Shown in pieces: positions 21,751 to 34,462 of a DNA stretch of 64,000 nt (positions are counted from its first letter, which is position 1; every line of letters begins with the position of its first letter). A program made the position numbers and the translations under genes. Origin of the DNA: Gonioctena quinquepunctata (lineage: Eukaryota > Arthropoda > Insecta > Coleoptera > Chrysomelidae); assembly GCA_018342105.1 (NCBI GenBank), contig JAFIRS010000376.1:62001-126000 (forward strand), given 5' to 3'. The notes under the pieces are model-generated. The model saw nothing but the letters and a program-made list of their open reading frames with translations, was not told where the DNA came from and did no database searches.

Positions 21751-24700
21751 AAGTTTTTTTTTTCAATTTCTCAACAACGCCATTTTGAAACGACTCGACC
21801 GATTCGAACTTATACGAGGCATTGATAGAAAATATTTTTGTAACCAATTTCATAAAATTCGGTGGCCTCCACTTTGTTGACATATTTCGTTATATAAATA
21901 TTTCCATGATTGTACTTTTGGGTTCTGGGGACCATAATCAGTGAAGATATTTCAACATTTATTGAAAGTCTGTCTGACATTGCGCCACTTGCGTTGCAAT
22001 TGACTGTTGAATTAAAATTACCTTCCACCATAACATATAGTAATTTAAAAGCGAACTTGAGGATATTCAACCTCCGAACTATAAAACAACCTCCGTGTCA
22101 GTACTGTAGCATGTTTTCGCGTATCACACGCTGGCTATTTCGATTCCTGTTTGGTGTCGTGTAGGAGATTTTCATCTCCGTCAGTCAGTAGACAGTGTCT
22201 GCATAGAGGCTCTGTAGACAGTGCCTGCATAGAGGCTCTGAAGTAGCATTTTCACTCTCTAGGCATTGCATTTTTACTTTAAGCCAAACAAAGACGTATA
22301 ATAATGTGTTTGTTTTTATTGGAGATTACAGGAAACTATGAAATGAGAAATTTCAATCATTACTGTTATTGACAGTCTACAGTATTCTTTAGGTCCATAA
22401 CTCTGATTCCTTTTCGTACATCCACTTTGACCTGTAACATTGGGACATCTTGCCCTGTATGTTCTGTCGCGTTGGGTAATTCAATGAAATATGGATATTT
22501 CGTGGGGTACATTTTCAAATTGATGGAAACCTTTGAATTGCTACTGGGTATTAATATTTTTTAGGGAAGAGTTTATTTACCATAAATGAACTTTTACATA
22601 GATTTCAACGAAATACTACTACTACCTGAGGGTTCAACCACTCAACGTCTTTCGGAAAATTTATATATATCTTAAAAAAATTGGCACCCAAATACTCTTT
22701 ATAATATGCTCGGATAAGTTCAAAGAATGGCCAAATCGGTCGAGTAGTTTTAAAACGGCAGCTGTTGGAAGATTGAAAAAAAATCTCTTTATGAGATCTA
22801 TAACCTCCATTCGAAAAGATTTCCTCTAAGATGTACAAACGAATAGAAAATCGCCGTAAATTAGCATTAATGGGTATCACCAATCTTTCTTTGCCCTGTT
22901 TGCTCTTTTCATTTGAGATTCATTCGTTCCTTTCAATCTGATACTATTTTACAATTAATTTTTCTCCGACAAACCGAACATTTTATTTTAATATTTCTCG
23001 TATTCAAAGTTGAATATTAGTTATTTTTCGAAGTGATACTGGGATGAAAACCCAAGTAAGTACTGTCTGACTCCTTGTGTGTTGGTTATACCTCTTTCCA
23101 TTGATTTCGGTGAGATTAGATAAAAATATTGGGGAGCATTTAGGGAGATTTGAATTCTTCTTCAACTTTTGTTCGAAAAGTTTAAGTACTAAAATAGAAA
23201 TGCAGTTTTCGTTTCCAATGAAGAAATGTTCCATTTTTTCTGACACATGATTCGTTAGCCTGATTCAGGATAATTTCAGAATGAAAAAATAAGTTCTGAA
23301 TTCTACGTTGGCTCCTACATTCACCGGCAACACCAAAAATCATCGCAACCTAGAATATCAAAAATATGTAGTTACTATTTTGATTCCCCCTATAAAAGGC
23401 CTCATCTGGAGATGAATAAATTCAACATATTCGCTTTGCAAAGCACGAGATTTATCAGCTTGATGATCATCCGATTTTTCAAGAAGGCTCCCAACTCTAT
23501 TTATTTTGTTAATTGAACGTAATTGAAATTAAGAATTTTGTTCAGTATTGACTAAATAGACTTATACATTTTATTGCAACCTAATTGTGCAAAATTTGCT
23601 ATAGAACACAAAAAAATACGAGATTTCAAACAGTCCACGAACTTTCTGTAGGTTTGGTCAAATAGTTTCCAGGACTTCTACGGTAGCAACATTGATTTTA
23701 AATTTTTTGCCTATTCAGTAATTTTCGACGACATTAATATTTCAAAGAAAAAGTTGCTGAAAATTTCCACCCAAACATCATTACGTACGTATCAACACTT
23801 CATTAAACAGAAATGTAAACTGTTACGTAGTCAACAAAGTTTTGAATGATTTTATGTTCACTTCTTTTTAACGTGTTCGAGAAACAAAATATGTGATTAA
23901 TTAATGTAAAATAACTGCAACTACACATAATTTCACTTTTTAAATAGATTTGTCACCTTCATTATGTGAGATAAAAAACAAATTGTTGCTACATAAAATT
24001 GGTTCACACGAAAAACCATACGAGAAAAGATAAATAGTTCGTTATGATCAACATCTATAGCATATATGAACAGAAAGATTTGTTTTAACTGCAGGCAGCA
24101 ACAATGTATTTTCGCTTGCGTAATTGCGACGCAGATGTTAAATTCACTCTATATATAATCGTCAATTCTATTTGGCAGAACAATCTCAAATCATTGTTTA
24201 GACTACCCAATTTCCAGAGACATAACCCAAACAATCCAGCCCAAAACTTTCTTGTCTGTATTCCCTGCCGAGATTAAGGAGAATAATCACAATTTCGTCA
24301 CGTATGTGTGTACAAGGATTGCGGCTACACTCCACCAAAACAACTGGTGTTTATTTTTCCCAGTGGACTCAAGGATCACGTTCTCAGACTCCAATCTAAG
24401 ATCCTGGGATTCCTAATCTCGCCTTGTTTGGAGGTGGGGTTACTAGTGTAAGTATTGTGAAATACAATGATTTCGCTCAAACCGAACATGTCAACATCAT
24501 TTTCCGGGCATCTGAATTAGAAAAAGGATGAATAATGTGTGCCATAGAGGTGAATAAAAAAAAGTTGTAATGAGGTCGTTTTTACGACAACCAAATTTAT
24601 GCACGTGTAAACAGTGCATTCACATTTCACTTTCAAATGCTAAGGTACTTGAATTTTCCCCATTATATGATCAAGGTGTGAGGTTTTTATTCGAGGTTAG

Positions 24701-25290
24701 GAATATTTGAATGTTTATATGCTCTGTTGCCAACATATATTTGAGAGAAAATCATATTCCTACAGTGAATACTTGCATCTACTATTCAATATACCAAGTG
24801 AAACAATTCAAAATTAGAAGAAAAAAAACATCTTTCACGTATAAAGAGAAGATTTTTAGTTCTTCGAAATTATCATCATCGCCATCTCCAAATCTAATAA
24901 TAACAAGTGGAAAATCACAATTGCAATCATTTTCCCCAAAGTTTCTGTTATAGTGTATCACATTTTTTCAATGCGAAAAGCAACGCAAAGCTTAGTCCAG
25001 ATGGCGCCATCTCAGCACGTCCTGATCGCGTCAAATGGAGATCATTGTCTTTTTGAGTTATGCGAGATCAATGTGGTGACACAGGAGCAGAAGTTTTGGA
25101 GTTGATAATTAATAGTTTTTGGGAAACTTGAAACGATAGATACCTGTGAAAAAACTATCATAGCCCATTCACAATAAAGAAAAGCGCTCGATAACAACGA
25201 TGGAATCGTGATCATTGCGTGCAGCGCACGTTATTGAAGAAAATCGCACCGCCAATGGTCAGACACGCCTTCGGTGGAGTTTCGAACAGG
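21751..25290. other. no supported gene; minor repeats
   Basis: 22196-22250 holds an approximately 32-bp direct duplication ('gtagacagtg.ctgcatagag'). 22680-22860 shares blocks ('cattcgaaaag.tttcctcta') with 46430-46560, a dispersed repeat. No coding region is supported; the frames here are short and lack recognisable domains. Confidence 0.5.
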
Positions 25291-25307
25291 TACAGACTTG
25301 CGATAAT

Positions 25308-25485
25308 GCATATTTCCCAAAGCACTGTGCTTAGTGCTCGTGAATGCACTCAAACCACTTTTGTGCTTATAAGCACTGTGCTTTTGAACACTTTTTCGAA
25401 CCAGTGCTTAGCGCTTAGTGCTTCGAGAATTTTACGAAAAGTCTCAGGAGCACTGCTCGGGATTACTAAGCACTAAGCCTGCCCT
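25308..25485. repeat. cluster of AGCACT / GCTTAGTGC half-palindromes
   Basis: Within about 180 bp the complementary words 'agcact' and 'agtgct' recur about ten times, often joined as 'agcactgtgctt' or 'aagcactaagc'. The spacing is irregular, so it is not a simple tandem repeat. No coding function is apparent. Confidence 0.7.
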
Positions 25486-25804
25486 TACCTATAAATCTAC
25501 GAATGTTGTCGAAACATGAGAACGCGGCCAGCGGCATCCCCTAGAACTACTGAACGCATCTGTGTTGTTACAGATATATTAATTATTTATTGCCTGAACT
25601 ATTATTTAATGTTATTTCTGTATTATAGATAGTTGACTATGATATACAAAAAAATAACAATTCTGACATTGACAAAAAAGGTGTTATCAATTTTGCCTTT
25701 CGAACCGGAAATATTGAATTTAAGACGATATTTCAGGTAAGACTGAAACATCTGGTCCTTTGAGCCGGATCTAGCACTTTGGAATACAAATATCAACCGT
25801 ACGA

Positions 25805-26071
25805 GTGGATATAACAATGTCCGGAATAAGACGAAGCCAACGACTGGTACAAAAAAGAGGAGATACATCGAACATTTCCAAAGAAGAAAAGCGGGAGACA
25901 GCTTCCAAAGGATCCAAGAATACGGAACATAATCATGACGGTTCCATGGTATCTTTGAATGCAGACAGCAGGAGAACTGCGCCCGAAAAAGAAAATAGTT
26001 CGAAAAAGTCAAATTCTGAGAAAACAAGAAGCAGTACAGGAATTCTACACTTCAGGAATGTATTTGATTGA
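25805..26071 (+). other. unassigned basic/Ser-rich open frame
   Basis: The 88-codon frame starts MDITMSGIRRSQRLVQKRG and continues hydrophilic and rich in Ser, Lys, Glu and Asn, with no membrane segment. The composition differs from random AT-rich frames, and a second ATG at codon 5 begins a typical-looking basic N-terminus. There is no recognised domain. It could be an exon or a decayed transposon protein. An unrelated minus-strand frame overlaps it. Confidence 0.25.
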
Positions 26072-26608
26072 AATTTGAGGATTTTTCTATTGTTTTACAT
26101 AATTTTCATAAAACCTTAACCGCATTGGTAGCCGTTGGAATAACCGCAACGAAAATCGTATTCCTAAGCAGGTAGATATCGAGTCTGGTGTACATCTGGG
26201 GGTGTCGAAGAGGATTACTGAAAATAAATTGAATTAATTGGTAACACTATCTGGAAAGTTCTATATTCAGATGATGTACCCATAAACTTTCGGACATTGG
26301 ATCCGAAGGTATAATGGTGCAGTAGGGCTTCCAATTTCGAATATTGTTAACATGTATTAGATAATAATGTACATATCAAAATTATCATAAATTCATCTCA
26401 GTCATTAGGAAGTGTACCCATAACCTTGGATTTGTTTGACCTTTTGTAAAAACTCTGGAAACACTCCATATGTATCATTCATCAGTATTCTGGTTTCTGC
26501 ATTTGATAAAACCACAATCAGAAATAGGAATATATATATCAAATGAGTTATGGAATAAAATATTTTGGATTATTCATTTTGAATACTCTCTCGTTATATA
26601 TAGTACTA

Positions 26609-27530
26609 GCTGGTACCCGCGACTTCTTCCGCGTAGAATTTGTATGTTTTCAATGTTTTTTTTTGTGTGGTTACATCTAGCTTATGCCAGTGGCGTTGCC
26701 CGCTTCCCGTTATCTCGTTTCCCGTTATCCAATTATCCCATTATCCCGTTATCCCATTATCCCGTGATCCCATTATCCCGGTATCCAGTTATCTCTTTTG
26801 GGTGGCACAATTGATTTGACAGTGAAAGTAATGCTTTGTGACGACTATTACAAATTCACTTACCTCTTTTCATCCCCTTAGGGACGGAATTCTCAAATAA
26901 AGTTCATCACGATTCATTTATTTGCAACCGAAAGCCAAAACACCAACCCTAACTTGAAAACTAAGGAACCCTCCTACAAATTTTTTCCCCTTTACCTCAA
27001 ATACCAATTTTTATGATCCTAACTTAAAAACTAACGGAACACCCAAACAAACTTCCAATCACCTTTCAACCTCTAGTTCACCGCTCTAGGGGCTGAATTT
27101 CCGAAAACTCTCAAACATATATTTCTTTATTTGTGACAAAGACACAAAGAACTCGAATACCAATTTTCAAAAAATTAACCGTACCTTCTCTTATACAAAC
27201 TTTCAACTTTCCTTTTAACCCCTTTAGGGTTGAATTTCCAAAAACCCTGAAATAAGTATTTTTTAATCTGAGAATGTAAGCCTAAATACCAAGTTCCATG
27301 ACTCTAAATTCGAAACTAACGGCACTTCCAACTTTCACTCCCCTTCTCACCACCATTGTGATTCCATCTAATTTGACAGTTTGTCAGATTGAATGATTCA
27401 CCATTACCTTAGGAGTTAAATTTCCTTTGTGCTCACCTTCAGCGTCAAGGAAACCCACAATTTTCACGGTCCTAGCCCCAGGATACCTCTGATACCTCAG
27501 TCAGTCAGTTATTCTTTTATATATTTAGAT
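26609..27530 (+). repeat. dispersed insect repeat ('tagctggtacccgcgactt' type)
   Basis: It begins with 'ctagctggtacccgcgactt' and ends in 'cagtcagtcagttattcttt' plus a TATA-rich tail. In between, 'cctttaggg.tgaatttcc' and 'aaaaaccctgaaa' modules recur about every 130-150 bp (26880, 27090, 27220). This modular structure is familiar from interspersed repeats in many insect genomes. I cannot name its class. It has no coding capacity. Confidence 0.5.
26698..26805 (+). repeat. minisatellite, about 10-bp 'ttatcccgtt' unit
   Basis: About ten imperfect copies of 'c(g/a)ttatccc' or 'gttatcccatt'. The frame reading PLSRYPVIPLSHYP is a by-product of the repeat. Confidence 0.85.
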
Positions 27531-27689
27531 GTGAGATGTAGATTCACTAGTTCATTCATATTAAGCATCCGTAATTTTGTTTTTATATATTCCATATGGA
27601 TATAACTTCACTCTACTTCCTCATGGGTTTGCTACATTTTCTATTGAGACATTTCTTGGTAGTGTTGTACAAGATAAAAACCATTGATT

Positions 27690-27902
27690 TGTTCGAGAAT
27701 ATGAACACGGTGTTCATGAAATTGGATTCTTTTTCAATATTCATCAAATGTAGTTCAACGTCCAGTATGTGCTTTAGTAGGGATAATAATTGTTTTATGT
27801 CAGATATTACAAAAAATTATTTCAATTTTGTCTCATATTTTCCAATTACCAGACAAATATTCCTCATTAATATTCAATCGAGAATAATTTCCTTTCCAAC
27901 AT
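27690..27902. repeat. diverged F1-family repeat, copy 2
   Basis: 'gaatatgaac.cggtgttcat' near 27696-27720, 'ttcaacgtccag' near 27753 and 'attcaatcgagaat' near 27872 match, in the same or the reversed order, modules at 41388-41430, 57950-58180 and 3620-3716. Old, diverged member. No gene is seen from 27903 to 28476. Confidence 0.5.
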
Positions 27903-28476
27903 GAAACCATATTCTAATTTGTCAGCTTGGGAAATGAATATGAACCAAGATTATTTATACCGCTAATAATTTTTATTTTTTTATCAGATATAGCCAGCTA
28001 GCGGAAATCGAACTTCCTTTAGTGCAGTGTCGACGTGCCGAAGAGCACTATTTCGCTTTCAATTTAAGATATATATTTTTATATTTCATCGAATTTTTTA
28101 TTTATGCCAGTCGTTTTTTTTTTTCGTTATGGCATTTTCGAAATTTCTTTTCGAGATGGGAAATTGAACATAATATTTTTTATGTCCACTTTCAGAATTA
28201 TGATGAGAATAGCTATGAACAAAATTAAAACGGATGAAAATTCCTACAAAAAATCAAAAACCTATATTTCCTCAGGTCATAGCTGAGCCAACCATGTTTT
28301 TCGTTATTTCTTAGAGCTTATGGTTTTGTTAATGCTCCAATAAACAACTTCGTAGGACCCTCTTCAGTCTCTGAATGAATTAAAGATCATTCTGATCATT
28401 TGTCTGTAATATAGTAACATGGAATGTAATTCTGTTCAGAGAAACTGTCAACATGAAATTGGATCTCGACAGGTTG

Positions 28477-29060
28477 TTAATATTTAAGAGAAAAAGGTGC
28501 CAGAATGGAGCCTTGAAAAATGCCTGGGTCAATGGGAAAATCATTGAACTTTACTCCATCAACTACAACATTTATCGAGCTATCTACAAGGAAACTAGAT
28601 AGCCAAATGGATAGTCGTAGATGCAGGTTTTGAGGTTTAGACGTGAGACCTTGGTGCCATATTATATTGAAAGCTTTGGAGATATCTAGGGCTTCAATAG
28701 TAGATTCGTTATGTTTCTTGATTGAAATATGTGTCACGTAGGCAAGCAAGAACTCTGGTTGCCAGAACCATATTGGCTATGGCTCTTTCCATCACTTTTG
28801 ACTTAACAGGCAATAGGCTTATAGTTTTTGGGGAAAGTCTTCTTTCCTTCTTAGGACACATACTGTACTCGAGCTGTTGCCGCCATTTCACGATAGAGTG
28901 AAGAGTCGTTACAAGACCGCAGTTAGGATAATTGATGAAATTTTGTCGGGTTCTCCAGCTTCATTAATATCTAGGATTGTTGTTTTGGCGGAATATTACT
29001 CCAGACTTTCGGCTATCAACCTAGATCTGGAAAATAATTTTGCCAAACCCCCTATTTTCA
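28477..29060 (-). pseudogene. non-LTR retrotransposon RT fragment (jockey/CR1-like)
   Basis: Minus-strand frames carry decayed RT motifs in order. Near 28900-29050 are traces of the approach to the palm. At 28709-28891 are the PKKE and then SLLPVKSKVMERAI blocks (consensus PKKG...ISLLPVLSKVMEK). At 28477-28749 are ALDISKAFNIIWHQGL with the catalytic Asp of motif A, and FQGSILAPF, equivalent to PQGSVLSPLLF. The YxDD motif is beyond the 3' end and missing. Stops and frame changes show it is dead, and there is no endonuclease. The clade is uncertain. Confidence 0.75.
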
Positions 29061-29896
29061 GAATGCTCCTGAAACGGTTGGTGCTTCCAATTGATTGACA
29101 AAATAATAGTCCGTGGACTTTTGTCCTCGTATCTTTTTGCAGTTTATGAGAAATATTTACATGATGTTATGCCGCTCCTTTCAAAATTTACTAAATAACA
29201 ATTAACAAAAAGAAAATGAGTGCTGAATGAGGTTAAAAATAAGTTGATACGAAAAAACAAGCTCCCTTATCGAGAGAAACACAATAGTTATCCAGGCGAA
29301 AGAGGATTATTTTCACAATACATCGGAACAAAATCTATCAAAATATATTGTAACAAACAAGAGTATACCACTAATTTCAACTAAACTTTTGCGACATTGG
29401 GTAGCTTTCCAAATGCATTGATATCCTTCACAAGCTTTAGCATAGTCGTTGGGTGTTTTTATTCTCATTATATTTCCATTCTATTTCACACTTCCCTAGT
29501 TATCTAATAACTTTTTCAAACAACATAAGGTATGTGTTACCTCTCAGACTTTCGACTGCGTTTCTTTCCATATTCATCTAGATAAGTTGGAAGAGGAGAA
29601 TTGCTTCAGTGTCCTCTGGAATTAATCAACATGAAAAGAATAAGTTGCTTTTGACAATATCAAATAATCATCAATTGTGATAGTGAAACGCTCCGTTGGT
29701 TAATATATACAATACTTTTTGATATCTACCTATGTTTTTACTCACACAATATTTCTTTCCATGGGTTTTTGGAACGAGGTTATTTTCCTTTTGACTGGTA
29801 GAAATCGTCACCTAAGAAAAAATTGTTATGTCCCCACCATGCGACTCTCTTTCTCTGTCTCTCTCTCTGTCTCTTTCTGTTATATGCGAGTCTGTG
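29061..29896. other. no supported gene
   Basis: Noncoding. 29850-29880 has a (CT)-rich tract after 'ttttggaacgaggtt', which resembles the start of the 20376 tandem unit and may be a distant copy of the same leader-like repeat. Confidence 0.45.
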
Positions 29897-29921
29897 TGAT
29901 GAGTCCGAAGGTGAACGAAAC
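29897..29921 (+). ncRNA. degenerate hammerhead-like core
   Basis: TGATGAGTCC, a short loop, then GAACGAAAC. In a full hammerhead core (CUGAUGA, GUCC/GGAC helix II, GAAAC) only two positions would differ: the leading C is G, and one helix II base is changed. It is probably a decayed ribozyme or a chance match. Nothing else is seen from 29922 to 31590. Confidence 0.35.
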
Positions 29922-31611
29922 CATCCGAACTGCTGTTCTGCTTGCGGAAAATTCAAAATTATACAAGAGCGGTAGGATATCTATGCGAATACAAGTCGGA
30001 TATTATCGTTGAGTGGTAATACGTGGGAGATATTTTTGTTTCTTTTCCATATAGCGTGTGTTCAGATGATAATATCCTTTTTTGGGCATAATTTCTCATG
30101 TTTTTTGTATGCCGAAGTTGGATTAGTGGTTTACATTGAATATGTGGCACGTCAATTTGATATAATATAATAGTATTGCATGGTATAATGACAATCAAAT
30201 GTGATGGATTAGAAAACGTCAACTTGAGAAAAAAAAAACAGAGTTTGTTGGCTACATGGGATTGATGGTGACATATTCTGCTACCACGATAATAATTGAT
30301 TTATTGAATCGCTTGGAACCATGGAGGGAGCATAACGCCTTTTCCTTACGTGACGAAAATATTCAAATATCAACAATCTAAATCTCCATTAGCGAATTAC
30401 ATAGGGAATTGAAGGAAAATCGTAAGGGGGCCCCCGACGGCACACGATATTTTATCAAATTTTCATGTGTTTTTCTGTTATATGGGAGATTTTCAGATAG
30501 TGTCACGATTTTGTGATGCGGATAACCTTTTCCCTGTACTTGTCATTGTATATGTTATCAAATGAATCTATCTATTTATGATTAGAGGGCTGTACAGAAA
30601 ATGTATCTTTCGGCTTGTCACCGCGAAGATAAGATAAGGTAAAAGACATCATTTACATGGACTATTATCGAGAAATGAATATTTTCATTTTTATTTCTCA
30701 AATTGTCACACCTATTGACGTCCCATATTGATTTTCATTCATATTCTGAATGTGATTCTCTTTCCTCTGCATTCTGTTGGCAGACTTTCGATTTCATTCG
30801 AAAACGCTACCCAACGTGCCTCAATTCCGGAGCTCTACCTGATTAATCCCAGTGTTTATAAACACGTTTAGCACGAATTACGATCCGGGATATCGAGAGA
30901 GCTTAATGCATACCGTCATGCCGTCTGAACCATCATTTGCTGCCCGAATAGGCCGGTGGCACAGCATCAATTGAACGAAAAGTGCTATAGTTCCGGACTA
31001 TTACTAATGTTTTTCGTATTAGGTTTGTGATTTCATTAATTTCGCACCACGAGATGATAGTTCTTCATGCCATATTAAAACATCTATATAGAAATGCAAA
31101 ATAAAGAATACGGTACGTGTTTCACTATTAAAAAGCTGAAAGCAAGTCATTTACTCTTGGATAATAATCCTCTCAAAAAATTTTGTCTCAGAAGTTTTGC
31201 TTACGTGCAATATCCTCTGATATGCTCTCCTAACCAACCATGTTATGAATCGACAGGACATTATTCATTCAGTGGGTTGTATTTGATTCATGCCTCATCG
31301 TGTGACTGAACAGAAAAAACACCATCCTTATTTTTTCATGTAAACATTTTACGTGAGACACTGATTTTATTGCGGTCAATAAGCCAAAATTAGGACATGC
31401 TATGGTCCCCTCTTTGAGTAACATAACGTGAGCATATTTAATGAATGTTCATGATATCAATTGGTTGATGAAAATATATTTGTATAACAAGGGAGGAAAG
31501 TGCTACTTTTTCTCCCGAGGATGAAGTTTACTGCCCGACGCGTAGCGTAGCTACCGGGACTCACAGGCAACTTCTGCAGGATCATGAACATAGCGTATTG
31601 TTGTAGCTTTA

Positions 31612-32075
31612 TTATAATATTTGCCGTTTATTTACTTCTTGAAAATATCTTACCTTCATTAATAAATAATTATCATCGGGGGCTTCTAGTAAAAATTTAT
31701 TTACTTCTTCTCTTGAGAAAGTTTTTACCTTATTAGGTTTATATCCCTGGTTTTGTCTTTTCAAGAAAGCTATTAATTTTGTGTATTTAATATCCACATT
31801 TTCTTTTATTTGAAGCATGGTACGTAGCATCGAATACTTGGACCACAATGTAGAGGCTTTTAATGTATTTGCTAATAGCAAAAAATACCCCAAAATAACA
31901 TTTTTTTAGTGAGTACTAATATGCTTTTCTTCGGCCCATTGCTTGAAATGTAAATACTGTTTTTCGTATTTTTCTTTAGATTTTTGGGGTAATAGAGATT
32001 TACTGTTAGATTAACTCATTCCAAAATATCCGGTGGTGTATTATTTATATCTTCAAATTCGCTTAAATCACTCAT
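31612..32075 (-). pseudogene. tyrosine-recombinase (Crypton-like) N-terminal fragment
   Basis: On the minus strand an ATG at 32075 opens MSDLSEFEDINNTPPDILE. After a stop and frame change come KEKYEKQYLHFKQWAEEKH (about 31930-31990) and then STLWSKYSMLRTMLQI, FLKRQNQGYKP and FSREEVNKFLLEAPDD (31612-31893). This order matches the N-terminal SAM-like domain of eukaryotic tyrosine recombinases found in insect Crypton-like elements. The catalytic domain with R, H and Y is absent, since the frame stops at 31612. It is an inactive 3'-truncated copy. Confidence 0.55.
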
Positions 32076-32566
32076 TTTTTAAATATTATTTTATATTTTA
32101 TAGATATATTATAGCGTAACACACTTTGAAACTGTTAATCTGTCAATCGACCATAGCATGCTATAATATTTCTGTCCTAAATTCGAAAACCGGATGAATC
32201 TATGAATTGAAGTCAAATTATTAATGTGAAAATCGTTAAATTAAAATAACAATTCATATAAATACTGTTTTTCGTATTTTTCTTTAGATTTTTGGGGTAA
32301 TAGAGATGTACTGTTAGATTAACTCATTCCAAAATATCCGGTGGTGTATTATTTATATCTTCAAATTCGCTTGAATCACTCATTTTTTAAATATTATTTT
32401 ATATTTTATAGATATATTATAGCGTAACACACTTTGAAACTGTTAATCTGTCAATCGACCATAGCATGCTATAATATTTCTGTCCTAAATTCGAAAACCG
32501 GATGAATCTATGAATTGAAGTCAAATGATTAATGTGAAAATCGTTAAATTAAAATAACAATTCACT
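31951..32566 (-). repeat. 308-bp tandem duplication in the recombinase element
   Basis: 'taaatactgtttttcgtatt' recurs exactly 308 bp apart (31951 and 32259), and both units end near 'aaaataacaattca'. Each unit has the start codon of the recombinase frame (minus ATG at 32075 and 32383) and its upstream region. The units differ at only a few bases, so the duplication is younger than the decay of the frame. Confidence 0.9.
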
Positions 32567-32689
32567 GATTTCTACCATTTTGAAAAATACAGGGTGTTCT
32601 ATAAATAAACCGTAAAATTTATACTTATATAATAGAATATAGTTTAGGTCGTCAATGCCGTATAAGTTATTTTATTGATGACGTACCAT

Positions 32690-32765
32690 GCCGTCACTTT
32701 TTTCCTCCCTAGGGAGGAAAAGTACTTTTCCTCTCTAGGGAGGAAAAGTACGACTTTGCTCCCTA
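32690..32765. repeat. short inverted and direct repeats 'agggaggaaaagtac'
   Basis: Three copies of 'agggaggaaaagta' in both orientations; a related stretch 'agggaggaaagtgctacttt' is at 31490. They may mark the ends of the recombinase element. No gene is seen from 32766 to 33231; 33000-33090 has 'acttagactgtg' twice. Confidence 0.4.
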
Positions 32766-33231
32766 CAATGAGGCCAGGAAATGTATACTTTGGATAGAGG
32801 TAGGCGGAAAAATATTTTATGCGAGATGAGAATATTTTCTGAGGAGGAGTTATTTGCGAAATACGACAATATCAGTGGGGAATATCTTCACTTGTCCTGT
32901 TCTATCACTTGGATTACTTCTTTCCCAAATATTCTTTGGGATGACTTTCACTGGACTTCAAAACCTGACGTCTGACTGCCGTGCAGAGGTACTTAGACTG
33001 TGAGTTGCAGATCGTACGCAGTCCCAATGCTGACGTCAGAACATTCGTTACACTCCGTTACTTAGACTGTGTATAGGCTCGCGCCAATTTCCCGCCTGCA
33101 CTCTGCAATACAAATACAACCGTCGAATAGTGTGTGGAGGTCTGTTCAGTATTTTCCCAGCTCAAGCATTTAATGAACAATTAACGTGAACGTTACTCAT
33201 GACTGTAGTGAGTCAAGCGGACATATAAGCG

Positions 33232-33465
33232 TTGTTACAACTAAAAAGACATGAAAAAAAATATTATGAAGAAAAATTAATACAATTGCACAAAAACTGC
33301 CATTTTAAATGCAATAACTGTAATAAGCAGTTCGATCGTATGGATAATTTAAAACTTCATATTGAGAAAATGCACAATGCGAACAATCGTGGTAACCGAA
33401 ACAAAATTGTGACTGTTCTTAATTTTTTTAAGACTTTTTTTATTATGAACAAAAAGAGCTCTTAA
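33232..33465 (+). CDS. single C2H2 zinc-finger open frame, unassigned
   Basis: The frame of 77 codons starts at a non-ATG codon, after an in-frame TAA, and carries one classical finger: CNNC, 12 residues with F and L in place, then H and H four residues apart (C-X2-C-X12-H-X4-H, about residues 27-47), preceded by a basic stretch. The tail is not finger-like. A lone finger of this sort could be an exon of a host gene or the N-terminus of a mobile-element protein. I see no splice partner nearby. Confidence 0.4.
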   Translation: MLQLKRHEKKYYEEKLIQLHKNCHFKCNNCNKQFDRMDNLKLHIEKMHNANNRGNRNKIVTVLNFFKTFFIMNKKSS

Positions 33466-33679
33466 AGAAATTCCCGTTTCATAAGCTAAGCGCAGAAGAC
33501 ACGTAATGACATTTCTATGGATTTGTAACATCAGGAGAAGTTATAATATCTATCATCTGATAACCACAATTATGTTTCATTGTTAATGTCGTTCATCAGT
33601 AGCACAATAAACATTTAATTGTCATTTTATTATTACGTTTTCACCAAACTATTTTATCTGGGCTAAATTGTTGTGTTAA

Positions 33680-33864
33680 CTTACAGACCGAAAAGCCAGA
33701 ACTGAGACGCGAGATGCGCAAACCATAGAAAAAGAGATATGTTAGGACAGAGACGACACAATTGTATCGCTGGTCAGCCGATAACTGAGCTAACCCCACC
33801 ATTCTCAGATTTGCCACTGCACATCCAATTCTCACGTCTCAGTTCTGGCTTGTCGGCCTGTAAG
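33680..33864. mobile_element. MITE, 185 bp
   Basis: Terminal inverted repeats of about 33 bp, starting 'cttacagaccgaaaagccag' on the left and ending with its near-perfect complement on the right ('ctggcttgtcggcctgtaag'). It is too short to code. 33865-34450 has no supported gene. Confidence 0.75.
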
Positions 33865-34462
33865 CTTTTCGAAAACCACATCAGTGATCGGATCATTTGA
33901 ATGAGAGCAATTATACGCTGAAAAATAGAATGGTTAGCTCAATACAATTCTCAAATATATTGTACATGATTCGAATGGCATTGTTTCCCATAATTTTTCA
34001 ATAATCTGCCCGTTACCCTCTTTATTATCTACTTCTGGCGTACTAACAATCTTATCGCATAGACTAATTTGTAATCTACTTTCATTCAGTTACCGTAAAT
34101 TGGCCGGTATAGAGAAATGAAATAATACCGATCTGTACTCACGTTTGCATTACAGAGTGCAAGCGTTATAAATCACAGTCTGAGTGATAAGGAGTATTAC
34201 GGATGGTGTGACTTCAGCATTGAGACGGCATACGATTCCACTCACAGTCTTAAGGTGCCCACTCACGGACTGTCGATCTGGCTGGCGGTCAAACCTTCTT
34301 CCATTTCTATGCGCACACAATCAGTTAACCTGCACGATGCGGCCCACACTCGCTTAAACTTTTCTGAGAACTGCATGTGTGTGTTAAAAATGGACTGAAT
34401 TCTGTTTTCGGACTGGTCGACAGTCTCGATTTGGAAATTTATATATTTACACAGGAGTAATG

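Noticed and set aside
26470..26814. Frame with PLSRYPVIPLSHYP repeats
   Set aside because: By-product of the 10-bp minisatellite.
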